DNA from: Paraburkholderia silviterrae
GTDB taxonomy: Bacteria; Pseudomonadota; Gammaproteobacteria; Burkholderiales; Burkholderiaceae
Reading direction: 5' to 3'
DNA length: 64,000 nt
NCBI RefSeq assembly: GCF_004353915.1
Contig: NZ_SMRP01000008.1
Location: forward strand, 237,324 to 301,323
A program made the translations under genes and the position numbers. Positions 8,274 to 16,881 of this stretch are shown here, piece after piece. Under the pieces are notes generated by a model, which was not told the DNA's origin, searched no databases, and was given only the letters and a program-made list of their open reading frames with translations. The stretch's first letter is position 1; each line of letters begins with the position of its first letter.

Positions 8274-9131
8274 TGATCTACCACTGAGTCATTCGCCAAT
8301 AAAGCGCATTGATGCGGTCGTAGAGCGAGGGGGGCAGCATGACAAGATCGTCATCGTCGCCGCCAATCTGAAACTGAACGTAGTTGTCGGTCCACATTAT
8401 CTTCGGCGACGGCGTAGAAAATGTTCGTCGGGCGATTAGCTTGCCAGAAGCACCATCATAGACGCGGCCAACATACTCCGGGTTATCACGGTGGTTCCAA
8501 TCCAGTCGGCACTCCTCGGCAATATAGAGCCCGTCGGGCGATGTGCTGCGAACGCAGCTGCTCGCGTTCGAGTCCGATCGATGCGTGACGAAGAAATAGA
8601 GTAGTGCCAGCGATATGCCTGCAATTAGCAGCTTCTTCATAACTTGATCCGTATCCGCGTGCGAAATCGACAACGTTTCCGGTCTGAAATCTGAGTCTGC
8701 CTCTGACGGGCCTTGTTTGATCTGCCACTGAGTCATTCGCCAATAAAGCGCATTGATACGGTCGTAGAGCGAGGGGGGCAGCATTACAACGTCGTCATCG
8801 TCGCCGCCCCTCTGAAAAAAGACGTAGTTGCTGGCCCACATTATTTGCGGGACCGGTGTCTGGAGCGTTCGTCGGGCGATCAACTTGCCGGAGGCGGCAT
8901 CATAGACGCGGCCAACATACTCGGGGTTATCACGGTGGTTCCAATCCAGCCGGCACTCCTCGGCAATATATAGCCCGTCGGGCGATGTGCTGCGGACGCA
9001 GCTACTCGCGTTCGAGTCCGATCGATGCGTGACGAAGAAATAGAGTAGTGCCAGCGATATGCCTGCGATTAGCAGCTTCTTCATAACTTGATCCGTATCG
9101 GCGTGCGAAGTCGACAACGTTTCCGGTCTGA
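8263..9131. repeat. 444-bp-period tandem duplication
   Basis: Bases 8263-8687 and 8707-9131 align with an offset of exactly 444 bp. Each unit contains the small exported gene, the last 45 or so bases of the DUF6402-like gene and the start of the downstream terminator arm. Because 444 is a multiple of three, the reading frame is kept. Differences are few except in one cluster (8341-8424 against 8785-8868). Confidence 0.9.
8278..9084 (-). CDS. Tandemly duplicated small exported protein, two copies fused in frame
   Basis: The first ATG (9084-9082) overlaps the stop of the DUF6402-like gene in an ATGA arrangement. From there 268 codons run open to a TAG at 8278. The frame contains two near-identical 120-residue units, each beginning MKKLLIAGISLALLYFFVTH (a signal anchor) and ending LYWRMTQW. 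In the second unit TGG is followed by TAG; in the first the same position is CAG, so translation continues through a 28-residue linker into the second unit. The second unit also keeps its own ATG at 8640. Each unit has two Cys, a GGDDDD motif and a predicted periplasmic domain. I do not recognise the family. Position directly behind a DUF6402-like gene suggests a dedicated partner, possibly an immunity protein (inference). Confidence 0.7.
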   Translation of the reverse strand: MKKLLIAGISLALLYFFVTHRSDSNASSCVRSTSPDGLYIAEECRLDWNHRDNPEYVGRVYDAASGKLIARRTLQTPVPQIMWASNYVFFQRGGDDDDVVMLPPSLYDRINALYWRMTQWQIKQGPSEADSDFRPETLSISHADTDQVMKKLLIAGISLALLYFFVTHRSDSNASSCVRSTSPDGLYIAEECRLDWNHRDNPEYVGRVYDGASGKLIARRTFSTPSPKIMWTDNYVQFQIGGDDDDLVMLPPSLYDRINALYWRMTQW

Positions 9132-10139
9132 GAAGATGATGAAGTCGCCGCCCCTCTGATGCTTGATGGCCCACTGCCGGAAGTCGCTGTTATGAACCGG
9201 ATAGTAGATATTTCCCTTCACCCTCATATCGCCGCGCGCAACCGGATAAGGCAGATACAAGGATGGGACATTGAGTTGTCCCACCAGGCCGTTGTACGGC
9301 ACGACGATTACACCCTTGCTGCTCCAGTGACCGAGGTACTGTGATACCGATCCGGGTTTGTCCGTGAAATCATAGCTGTCCTTGATGTATACAGAGACAC
9401 TGGATACTACGGCTTCCCCCTTGATGTATTCGAGTTTCACGTCTGCTGGAGCAGCGTAGAAGTTGAAAGAGCCGAGTGCGCCGGTAAGATCATCGGGAAC
9501 ACCGTTTCTTTGAAACTGTGATTCGATGAAGTCGTCAATTTTTTGCGAAAGCGAACTTCCAACGCTTGCAAACTGGAATTGAAAGTGACGATGAAGTATC
9601 GACATACTGTTCCTGCAAACGCTCCATGTGTCGAAAGGCGAGATTGCATCTCTGTATGGCGTCAGTATGTCTCTGAGTACATCAATTGCTTTGTTTCCGT
9701 AAATTTGATTGCTCAGGAGTTTGAGATACTTTTCTTCCGCACGCTTGAATCTCAGAACCCAATCCATCTTGATGGTGGTGGTGTCGTACATGCTCGGAGG
9801 ATAGGGTTTGCCATTCTGATTGATCTCGGCAGCAAGGTCGTCGTCAGTCGGTGCATAGTTCAGGACACCTGCGAACCATCGCTTCATGAGCTTCGCAGCA
9901 ATGGGCATGCCTTCAAGCCGCATCGCGTCCGGTATCTCCTGAATGTCGAAGGGCGGGACCTTGATCACCTCCTTCTGCTGTGCGGATTGCTCCTTGGGTG
10001 GCTTGGGCAGCGGCGGTGGCGGTTTGTCAAACGAAATACCTTGCACGCTGACTGGTTTGCAGCCTTCACAATGGTTCCATCGCTGTGTCCAGAAGCCTGT
10101 TTTGTAGTACGGGATTTCCTTGTCGGTGAGATACAACAC
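9081..10139 (-). CDS. DUF6402-like protein (candidate effector-associated protein)
   Basis: The start is GTG at 10139, supported by GGGAGG five bases upstream. The 352-residue product has a Pro-rich segment near residues 37-47 (PPPPLPKPPK), then IPDAMRLEGMPIAAKLMKRWFAG and the DTWSVCRNSMSILHRHFQFQ region. I match these from memory to DUF6402, a family I associate with type VI secretion and polymorphic-toxin neighbourhoods. There is no signal peptide or membrane helix. AT content is visibly higher than in flanking genes, indicating horizontal acquisition. Its stop overlaps the start of the duplicated small exported protein by 4 bp, so the two are co-translated. The function is not established. 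No VgrG, PAAR or Rhs gene is nearby. Confidence 0.65.
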   Translation of the reverse strand: MLYLTDKEIPYYKTGFWTQRWNHCEGCKPVSVQGISFDKPPPPLPKPPKEQSAQQKEVIKVPPFDIQEIPDAMRLEGMPIAAKLMKRWFAGVLNYAPTDDDLAAEINQNGKPYPPSMYDTTTIKMDWVLRFKRAEEKYLKLLSNQIYGNKAIDVLRDILTPYRDAISPFDTWSVCRNSMSILHRHFQFQFASVGSSLSQKIDDFIESQFQRNGVPDDLTGALGSFNFYAAPADVKLEYIKGEAVVSSVSVYIKDSYDFTDKPGSVSQYLGHWSSKGVIVVPYNGLVGQLNVPSLYLPYPVARGDMRVKGNIYYPVHNSDFRQWAIKHQRGGDFIIFSDRKRCRLRTPIRIKL

Positions 10140-10237
10140 GGCAGCCCTCCCAAAGAATTGGCCGTAGCGATGCTACATGCGGCCACGACCCATCAATCTC
10201 ATAAAGATCGAAGTGTCCTGAGGGAGGCATAAAAACA

Positions 10238-10267
10238 AAAAAGCCGGTTCGCGAGAACCGGCTTTTT
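10238..10267. terminator. Bidirectional intrinsic terminator after secF
   Basis: Arms 10238-10250 and 10255-10267 form a perfect 13-bp stem with A-run and T-run ends, so it can act in both directions. It lies 34 bases after the secF stop and insulates secF from the DUF6402-like gene. Confidence 0.88.
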
Positions 10268-10300
10268 CATTCGATTGCGTCCGATGGAACGCAGGGCCTA

Positions 10301-11251
10301 TTAAACCTGGGCGCCCGCGTTCGGATCGTTCGGATCGAACTTGTCCTTCTTGTCCTTGATGAGGTCCTCGCGCTTCACGCCGAGCCACATCGAGATCGAT
10401 GCCGCGACGAACACCGACGAATAGATACCGAACAGAATACCCACCGTCAGCGCGAGCGCGAAGTAGTGCAGCGTCGGGCCGCCAAAGAAGAACATCGAGA
10501 GCACCATCATTTCCGTACAGCCGTGGGTGATGATGGTTCGCGACATCGTGCTCGTGATCGCGTGGTTGATGACTTCCGTGACGGTCATCTTGCGCTCGCG
10601 CCGGAAGGTCTCGCGAATCCGGTCGAAGATAACGACCGACTCGTTCACCGAGTAGCCGAGCACCGCGAGCACCGCCGCGAGCACGGAGAGCGAGAACTCC
10701 CACTGGAAGAACGCGAAGAAGCCCAGAATGATCACCACGTCGTGCAGGTTGGCGATCACGCCGGCCACGGCGTACTTCCACTCGAAGCGGAACGACAGAT
10801 AGATGATGATGCCGGCGACCACGCACGCGAGCGCCATCAGGCCGTCGGTGGCGAGCTCCTTGCCGACCTGCGGGCCGACGAACTCCACGCGCTGCAGTTG
10901 CACCTGCGCATTGTCGGCCTTGAGCGTGGACATCACCTGATCGCTCTGCTGCGCCGAAGAGAGGCCCTGCTTGAGCGGCAGGCGGATCAGCACGTCGCGC
11001 GAGGTGCCGAAGTTCTGCACCTGGGCGTCGCCATAGCCGATCTTCGCGAGCGAATCGCGCACGGGTTCGAGCGGGACCGCCTGCGGGTACTGCACCTCGA
11101 TGACCGTGCCGCCTGTGAATTCGACCGACAGGTGAAGGCCGCGGTGAAACAGGAAGAACACCGCCGCGATGAACGTGATGAAGGAAATCGCGTTGAAGAT
11201 CAACGCGTGCTTCATGAACGGGATGTCTTTGCGGATGCGGAAAAATTCCAT
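10301..11251 (-). CDS. secF: Protein translocase subunit SecF
   Basis: The protein is 316 residues, normal for SecF. It has a first membrane helix (IFNAISFITFIAAVFFLF), a periplasmic P4-type domain with the family motif GLHLSVEFTGGTVIEVQ, and five C-terminal helices with GYSVNESVVIFDRIRE, the conserved SecF signature. SecD and SecF use the proton motive force to assist Sec-dependent export from the periplasmic side. It follows secD by 15 bp on the minus strand and is closed by a strong terminator. Confidence 0.97.
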   Translation of the reverse strand: MEFFRIRKDIPFMKHALIFNAISFITFIAAVFFLFHRGLHLSVEFTGGTVIEVQYPQAVPLEPVRDSLAKIGYGDAQVQNFGTSRDVLIRLPLKQGLSSAQQSDQVMSTLKADNAQVQLQRVEFVGPQVGKELATDGLMALACVVAGIIIYLSFRFEWKYAVAGVIANLHDVVIILGFFAFFQWEFSLSVLAAVLAVLGYSVNESVVIFDRIRETFRRERKMTVTEVINHAITSTMSRTIITHGCTEMMVLSMFFFGGPTLHYFALALTVGILFGIYSSVFVAASISMWLGVKREDLIKDKKDKFDPNDPNAGAQV

Positions 11252-11266
11252 GATCTTGACTCCGTA

Positions 11267-13318
11267 TCAGCGGGACGAGCCCGTGTTGTCGGGGCTGTTG
11301 CGCCGGCGCACCGTGGGTTTGGCGCGCGCGGCACCCTTGGCGCCGGCCTTCGCGGTTTCGCGCGGTTTCGTGGACTGCGCGATGGCGCGGCCCGTGTCGG
11401 TGCCGGCATCGGCCGCGCCCAGTGCGGGCGCACCGGCCGCGGCCGTGCCAGCTTCGGGCTCCGGACGCCACACCTGGCCCACGGCGAGGGACTTGAGTTT
11501 CTTCTTGCCGCCGTACCAGAGATTCACGAGACCGCGCGAGAAGAACACGGCCGAGAACATCGAGGTGAGAATGCCGATACAGTGCACGATCGCGAAGCCG
11601 CGCACCGGGCCCGAGCCGAACGCGAGCAGCGCGAGACCGGCAATGAGCGTGGTCACGTTCGAGTCGAGAATCGTCGCCCAGGCGTGCGCGTAGCCGTTCT
11701 GGATGGCCAGTTGCGGCGGCGCGCCGTGGCGCAGCTCTTCGCGCACGCGCTCGTTGATGAGCACGTTCGCGTCGATCGCCATACCGAGCGCGAGCGCGAT
11801 AGCGGCGATGCCCGGCAGCGTGAGCGTGGCCTGCAGCAACGAGAGCACGGCCACGAGCAGCAGCAGGTTCACCGAGAGGCCGATCATCGAGATCAGACCG
11901 AACAGCACGTAGTAGGCGATCATGAACACGGCGATCGCGGCAAAGCCGTAGACCACCGAGTCGAAACCCTTGCGGATGTTGTCCGCACCGAGGCTCGGGC
12001 CAACCGTGCGTTCTTCGATGATGTCCATCGGCGCCGCGAGCGAGCCCGCGCGCAAGAGCAGCGCGAGGTCGGCGGCGGCCTGCGGCGTGGGCTGGCCGGT
12101 GATCTGGAAGCGGTCGCCGAGCTCCGACTGGATCGTCGCGACGGTGAGCACTTCGCCCTTGCCCTTCTCGAACAGCACCATCGCCATCGGCTTGCCGATG
12201 TTGTCGCGCGAGACGCTGCGCACCGAGCGTCCGCCCGCCGAGTCGAGGCGGATGTTGACCGACGGACGGTTGTGCTCGTCGAAGCCCGCCGAGGCGTCGA
12301 TGATGCGGTCGCCCGTGAAGATCACCTGCTTGCGCAGCAGCACGGGCCCGACGTTGCCTTGCGTGAAGAGCTCGTCGCCCGGCGGCACCGGCGCGGCCGG
12401 GTCCGGATGCAGGCCCAGCGGGTCGGCCAGACGCGCTTCGAGCGTGGCCGTGCGGCCGATGATGTCCTTCGCCTTCGCGGTGTCCTGCACGCCCGGCAGT
12501 TCGACCACGATGCGGTCGTCGCCTTGCTGCTGGATCACGGGCTCGGCCACGCCGAGCTCGTTCACGCGGTTATGCAGCGTGGTGATGTTCTGCTTGAGCG
12601 CGGCGTCCTGAACCGACTTCTTCACGGCCGGCGTGAAGGTGCCGACGAGCTGCGAGCCGCCGTCGGGCGCGTTCTGCGTGGCCCACACGAGCTCGCTCAC
12701 GCCGCCCGAGCCCGAGAGCACCTTGCGCGCCTGTTCGGCCACGGCCGGATCGGCGAAGTTGATCACGACGCTCTGGCCGACGCGGTTCACGCCGCCGTCG
12801 CGGATGTTCTTGTCGCGCAGGATCGTGCGGGCGTCCGAAGAGTCGGAGTCGAGCTTCTTGTTGAGCGCGCCGTTCATGTCGACCTGCAGCAGGAAGTGCA
12901 CGCCGCCGCGCAGGTCCAGACCGAGGTACATCGGCAGCGCGTGCAGCGCCGTCAGCCAGCGGGGCGAGGCGCTTTGCAGGTTCAGCGCGACGATGTAGCT
13001 CGGGTCGCTCGGGTCCGGGTTCAGCGCCTTCGTTAGCGCGTCTTTCAGGCGCAACTGCGTGTCGGTGTCGGCAACGCGCACGCGGATGTTCGCGTTCAAC
13101 GTCGAGTTGTCGAACGTGACGTCGTCGGCCTTGATGTTGTTCGCGGGCAACGCGGCTTCGATCTGCGCGAGCGTGCTCGAGTCCAGCTTGACGGTGGCTT
13201 TACCGCTCGATACCTGGACCGCCGGCGCTTCGCCGAAGAAATTGGGCAATGTGTACACGAGGCCGATGGCGAGCGCCACCAGCATCACGACATATTTCCA
13301 GAGGGGGTAACGGTTCAT
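11267..13318 (-). CDS. secD: Protein translocase subunit SecD
   Basis: The start is taken at the ATG of MNRYPLWKYVVML (13318); an in-frame TTG 12 bases upstream is possible but less likely. The 683-residue protein has an N-terminal helix, a large periplasmic domain containing LGLDLRGGVHFLLQVDM, and a six-helix export domain with ALGMAIDANVLINERVREE. An Ala/Thr-rich basic tail of about 60 residues follows the last helix. It sits between yajC and secF in the conserved order and works with SecF and YajC in the Sec holotranslocon. Confidence 0.97.
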   Translation of the reverse strand: MNRYPLWKYVVMLVALAIGLVYTLPNFFGEAPAVQVSSGKATVKLDSSTLAQIEAALPANNIKADDVTFDNSTLNANIRVRVADTDTQLRLKDALTKALNPDPSDPSYIVALNLQSASPRWLTALHALPMYLGLDLRGGVHFLLQVDMNGALNKKLDSDSSDARTILRDKNIRDGGVNRVGQSVVINFADPAVAEQARKVLSGSGGVSELVWATQNAPDGGSQLVGTFTPAVKKSVQDAALKQNITTLHNRVNELGVAEPVIQQQGDDRIVVELPGVQDTAKAKDIIGRTATLEARLADPLGLHPDPAAPVPPGDELFTQGNVGPVLLRKQVIFTGDRIIDASAGFDEHNRPSVNIRLDSAGGRSVRSVSRDNIGKPMAMVLFEKGKGEVLTVATIQSELGDRFQITGQPTPQAAADLALLLRAGSLAAPMDIIEERTVGPSLGADNIRKGFDSVVYGFAAIAVFMIAYYVLFGLISMIGLSVNLLLLVAVLSLLQATLTLPGIAAIALALGMAIDANVLINERVREELRHGAPPQLAIQNGYAHAWATILDSNVTTLIAGLALLAFGSGPVRGFAIVHCIGILTSMFSAVFFSRGLVNLWYGGKKKLKSLAVGQVWRPEPEAGTAAAGAPALGAADAGTDTGRAIAQSTKPRETAKAGAKGAARAKPTVRRRNSPDNTGSSR

Positions 13319-13472
13319 TGCTTGGCCCAACGGGGGAGGGGAATGGCCTGCACGATGTGCGCGCGTCCGACCGAGCCTTCATGATGCCCTTCGCGGGCGA
13401 TGCAGTGGCGGGGCCGGACGCGCAAGGCCGCGCGTTTGTGCGGCGGCCTGGGGGAAATCGATCGCTTCAGGC

Positions 13473-13802
13473 TTACAGCGACTTGATCGTGCCCTTCGGC
13501 AGGATGGTCGAGACCGCCGACTTCTGCACGGTGATTTCCGTGCCGTCCGAGATTTCGACGCCCACGTAGGCTTCGCTGACCTTGGTCACCTTGCCGACGA
13601 TGCCGCCGCTCGTAATGACTTCGTCGCCCTTGGCCATGGCGGCGAGCATGTTGCGGTGTTCCTTCTGGCGCTTCATCTGCGGACGAATCATGATGAAGTA
13701 CAGCACGGCGAACATCAGAATGAGCGGCAGGAAGCTCATGAGGCTCGATTCTGCGCCACCGACTGCGGAGCCTTGGGCGAAGGCATTGGAAATGAACGAC
13801 AC
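13473..13802 (-). CDS. yajC: Sec translocon accessory protein YajC
   Basis: The 109-residue product has one membrane helix (FLPLILMFAVLYFIMI) followed by the hallmark RPQMKRQKEH and a basic soluble domain (GDEVITSGGIVGKV). The start is GTG at 13802, with GGAGAGA about seven bases upstream. YajC associates with SecD-SecF. Four 12-bp tandem repeats lie in the leader just upstream of the ribosome-binding site. Confidence 0.95.
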   Translation of the reverse strand: MSFISNAFAQGSAVGGAESSLMSFLPLILMFAVLYFIMIRPQMKRQKEHRNMLAAMAKGDEVITSGGIVGKVTKVSEAYVGVEISDGTEITVQKSAVSTILPKGTIKSL

Positions 13803-13828
13803 GTTGGTCTCTCCGTTTATACGATCAC

Positions 13829-13876
13829 TACGATCAAAGATACGATCAAAGATACGATCAAAGATACGATCAAAAA
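13829..13876. repeat. Four tandem 12-bp repeats upstream of yajC
   Basis: The unit TACGATCAAAGA is repeated four times; the last copy ends in AAAAA and a partial degenerate unit precedes the array. It lies 27-74 bases upstream of the yajC GTG, in the 382-bp interval 13803-14184 between tgt and yajC. The rest of that interval has no supported gene. Confidence 0.85.
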
Positions 13877-14184
13877 GCGAGCCGATTATTCTACCACCGG
13901 CAAGATACGCGACGACGACGCAAAATGGGCTTTCCGATCAAGCTGTTATCACGTATTTGCCCGCGAGAGCGGGGTTCGACGTGGCTCGCTCGGGGGCGAA
14001 AGCGCCCATGAAGCATGGATGATGCGCCCCTGAATCGTCGTCGAAGCGAAAGGCAATTGTAAAGTTTGGCGACACTTATCGCGGCCCGATATCGGAAACC
14101 TTCGAAAGCGCCGTCGGCAAGCGCCGTTGTTACGAGGCGATGCCCGACGGCCTGCGTGATGGTGCCGGGCCGCCGGGCGCGTGT

Positions 14185-15384
14185 TCAGTCCACGCCGCGC
14201 GCGCGTTGCTCGGCAAAGCGCTTCCTGAACGCCCCGAACGTTTTCGTCTCGATCGCCGTGCGCATCTCGCTCATCAGCTCGAGGTAGTGGTGCAGGTTGT
14301 GGATCGTGTTGAGCTGCGCGCCGAGGATCTCGCCCACCCGGTGCAGGTGGTGCAGATAGCCGCGCGTGAAGTTGCGGCAGGTGTAGCAGCCGCACTGCTC
14401 GTCGAGCGGGCGCAGCGAGTTGCGGTGCACGGCGTTGCGGATCTTGACGTCGCCAAAGCGCGTGAAGATCCAGCCGTTGCGCGCGTTGCGCGTGGGCATC
14501 ACGCAGTCGAACATGTCGACGCCCGAGGCCACGCCCGCCACCAGATCCTCGGGCGTGCCCACGCCCATCAGATAGTGCGGCTTGTCCGCGGGCAGCTTCG
14601 GTGCGATGTGCTCGAGCACGCGCATCATGTCTTCCTTGGGCTCGCCCACCGAAAGGCCGCCGATCGCGTAGCCGTGGAACGGCATTTGCGAGAGGCCGGC
14701 GAGCGATTCGTCGCGCAGGTCCTCGAACATGCCGCCCTGCACGATGCCGAACAGCGCATTCGGGTTGCCTAAGGCGTTGAACTCGTCGATCGAGCGCTGC
14801 GCCCAGCGCATCGACATGCGCATGGAATCGGCCGCTTCCTTGTGCGTGGTGGGCACGCCGTTGGTTGCGTAGGGCGTGCACTCGTCGAACTGCATGACGA
14901 TGTCCGAGTTCAGCACCTTCTGGATCTGCATCGACACTTCGGGCGAGAGGAACAGCTTGTCGCCGTTCACGGGCGAGGCAAAGCGCACGCCGTCTTCCGA
15001 GATCTTGCGCAGGTCGCCGAGCGAGAACACCTGGAAGCCGCCCGAATCGGTGAGGATCGGCCGGTTCCAGCCCATGAAGCGGTGCAGGCCGCCGTGCGCC
15101 TCGATCGTCTCCAGACCCGGGCGCAGCCACAGGTGGAAGGTGTTGCCGAGGATGATCTGCGCGTGCATTTCTTCGAGCTCGCGCGGCTGGGTCGCCTTGA
15201 CTGTGCCGTAGGTGCCCACCGGCATGAAGATCGGCGTTTCGACCACGCCGTGGTTGAGCGTGACGCGGCCGCGCCGCGCGAGGCCGTCGGTGCCGAGCAG
15301 CTCGAATTTGAGGCCGTTTTGCGGGCGTTCGCCCAAATATGCGCCGTGTTCGGCGCGTGCGTTGTTTTGATGACCGTCGGTCAT
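14185..15384 (-). CDS. tgt: Queuine tRNA-ribosyltransferase (TGT)
   Basis: The 399-residue enzyme exchanges guanine 34 for the queuosine precursor preQ1 in GU(N)-anticodon tRNAs. Visible signatures are GGFQVFSL with the upstream TDS catalytic region, FGIVQGGMFEDLR, GYAIGGLSVGEPKE, the nucleophile region GVDMFDCVMPTRNARNG, and the zinc site CGCYTCRNFTRGYLHHL near the C-terminus. It lies downstream of queA on the same strand with a gap of about 95 bp, so consecutive steps of queuosine synthesis are encoded together, ahead of yajC-secD-secF. Confidence 0.97.
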   Translation of the reverse strand: MTDGHQNNARAEHGAYLGERPQNGLKFELLGTDGLARRGRVTLNHGVVETPIFMPVGTYGTVKATQPRELEEMHAQIILGNTFHLWLRPGLETIEAHGGLHRFMGWNRPILTDSGGFQVFSLGDLRKISEDGVRFASPVNGDKLFLSPEVSMQIQKVLNSDIVMQFDECTPYATNGVPTTHKEAADSMRMSMRWAQRSIDEFNALGNPNALFGIVQGGMFEDLRDESLAGLSQMPFHGYAIGGLSVGEPKEDMMRVLEHIAPKLPADKPHYLMGVGTPEDLVAGVASGVDMFDCVMPTRNARNGWIFTRFGDVKIRNAVHRNSLRPLDEQCGCYTCRNFTRGYLHHLHRVGEILGAQLNTIHNLHHYLELMSEMRTAIETKTFGAFRKRFAEQRARGVD

Positions 15385-15480
15385 GCGTTGACTCCTGTGC
15401 TACCGGAAAACAGTCCGGCGCAATGGGTGAAACGCCGTCGCGCACGCTGCGCGGCGGCGGGGAAAGGGGGCTTGGGCGCC

Positions 15481-16554
15481 TCAGGTATTGAGCGCGTCTT
15501 CAGTTCTCGTCAACAGCATCGCGTCACCATAGCTGAAGAAGCGATAGCGCTCTTCAATCGCGTGACGGTACGCCGCGCGAATCGTCTCGATGCCCGCGAA
15601 CGCCGAAACCAGCATCAAGAGCGTCGACTTCGGCAGGTGAAAGTTGGTGACGAGCCGGTCCACCACGCGGAACTGGTAGCCCGGCGTGATGAAGATGTCG
15701 GTCTCCGCCGACGTGGCCGCGAGTTCGCGGCCCGCGTTTGCGGCGTCGCGCGCGGCGGCTTCGAGCGCGCGCATCGAGGTCGTGCCCACCGCGATCACGC
15801 GGCCGCCGCGCGCACGCGTGGCCGCGATCTTGTCGACGAGCGACTGCGGCAGCTGATACCACTCGCTGTGCATCTTGTGCTCGGAGATGTTCTCCACGCG
15901 CACCGGCTGGAACGTGCCTGCGCCCACGTGCAGCGTGAGCGTGGCGCGCTCCACGCCTCGCGCGTCGAGCTGCGCAAGGAGTGCGTCGTCGAAATGCAGG
16001 CCCGCCGTGGGCGCGGCCACCGCGCCGGGATTTTGCGCGAACACAGTCTGATAGCGCTTCTCGTCGCCTGCGTCGGCGTCGTGCGTGATGTAGGGCGGCA
16101 GTGGCAGACGCCCAAATTGCTCGATCAGCGTGAGGCAGTCGTCGGGGAAATGCAGCGTGTAGAACGGCTCCACGCGCTCGCCCACCGTGACGTCGAACGC
16201 GTCGGCCAGACGCAGCACCGTGCCCGGGCCCGGGCTCTTGCTCGCGCGGATCTGCGCGAGCGCCGTGCGTGCGCCGGTCAGGCGCTCGACGAGCACCTCG
16301 ATCTTGCCGCCGCTGGCCTTCTGGCCGAAGAAGCGCGCCTTGAGCACCTTGGTATCGTTGAAGACGAGCAGGTCGCCGGGCGCGACGCACGCGGGCAGTT
16401 CCGCGAAGCGGCGGTCGGTGAGGCGCGCGGGTTGACCTGGCAATGGTGCGCTGTTGTCCACCTCCAGCAGACGGCTCGCGCTGCGCTCGGGCAGGGCGGT
16501 TTGCGCGATCAATTCGGGAGGGAGATCGAAGTCGAAATCGGAAAGCTTGAACAT
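15481..16554 (-). CDS. queA: S-adenosylmethionine:tRNA ribosyltransferase-isomerase
   Basis: I start at the ATG of MFKLSDFDFDLPPELIAQ (16554), the conserved N-terminus; upstream in-frame codons look non-coding. The 357-residue product matches QueA length. Motifs include DLLVFNDTKVLKARFFG, PLPPYI, TAGLHFDDALL, VGAGTFQPVRVENI and GYQFRVVDRLVTNFHLPKS. It transfers the ribose of AdoMet to preQ1 in tRNA to give epoxyqueuosine. It is divergent from recG, with a repeat-containing gap between the starts. Confidence 0.96.
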   Translation of the reverse strand: MFKLSDFDFDLPPELIAQTALPERSASRLLEVDNSAPLPGQPARLTDRRFAELPACVAPGDLLVFNDTKVLKARFFGQKASGGKIEVLVERLTGARTALAQIRASKSPGPGTVLRLADAFDVTVGERVEPFYTLHFPDDCLTLIEQFGRLPLPPYITHDADAGDEKRYQTVFAQNPGAVAAPTAGLHFDDALLAQLDARGVERATLTLHVGAGTFQPVRVENISEHKMHSEWYQLPQSLVDKIAATRARGGRVIAVGTTSMRALEAAARDAANAGRELAATSAETDIFITPGYQFRVVDRLVTNFHLPKSTLLMLVSAFAGIETIRAAYRHAIEERYRFFSYGDAMLLTRTEDALNT

Positions 16555-16690
16555 ACGGCCTGATGAAACGGAAATACGGCTGAGACCCGGCGTGTGGCGG
16601 CTTTGAGCAGGCGAACCACTGGGCGATAGCGCCCGGTTGTGCCCCAAAAAGCGGTCGCAGTGCCCGCCCGTGCACAACGCGCAAGCAATC

Positions 16691-16737
16691 TGCATGGGGC
16701 CGGAGTCAGTGCTGAAGCACTAACTCCGGATCGACAG
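16691..16737. repeat. Dispersed hairpin repeat, copy 1
   Basis: GGAGTCAGTGCTGAAGCACTAACTCC-type palindrome flanked by TGCATGGGGCC on the left and GATCGACAG on the right. The same layout occurs at 23463-23508, with related forms elsewhere in 23391-23532 and a decayed form at 57012-57062. It sits in the 327-bp queA/recG divergent region. Confidence 0.75.
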
Positions 16738-16750
16738 CAGCTATGATTGC

Positions 16751-16795
16751 GGGACATGCCCGTTTGGGACATGCCCGTCCGGGACGTGCCCGTTA
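16751..16795. repeat. Three 15-bp tandem repeats upstream of recG
   Basis: Three imperfect units of GGGACATGCCCGTTT occur in a row. They remain open in frame with recG, which would lengthen that protein if an upstream start were used, but the composition is unlike coding sequence. Confidence 0.6.
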
Positions 16796-16881
16796 CGCGG
16801 CGTGCCTGGATTGGAGCGGGCTGCCGCGCTTCACGCGCTGCGCCTTGCCGGAAAGCCGATATTGTACTTGCGAAGCTGCTC

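Noticed and set aside
8278..10237. A mobile element carrying the DUF6402 island
   Set aside because: No transposase, integrase, tRNA target or terminal repeats were seen; the flanks are ordinary terminators.
10466..13036. An 856-codon plus-strand frame opposite secF/secD
   Set aside because: Same artefact: a low-complexity Arg/Glu/His translation antisense to unmistakable Sec genes.
13829..13876. CRISPR-like array
   Set aside because: Repeats are 12 bp with no spacers and no cas genes; the other short tandem arrays (25634-25699, 16751-16795) fail in the same way.
16747..16881. Extended N-terminus for RecG
   Set aside because: The extra codons translate tandem DNA repeats and lack family similarity; the ATG at 16882 is preferred though not proven.
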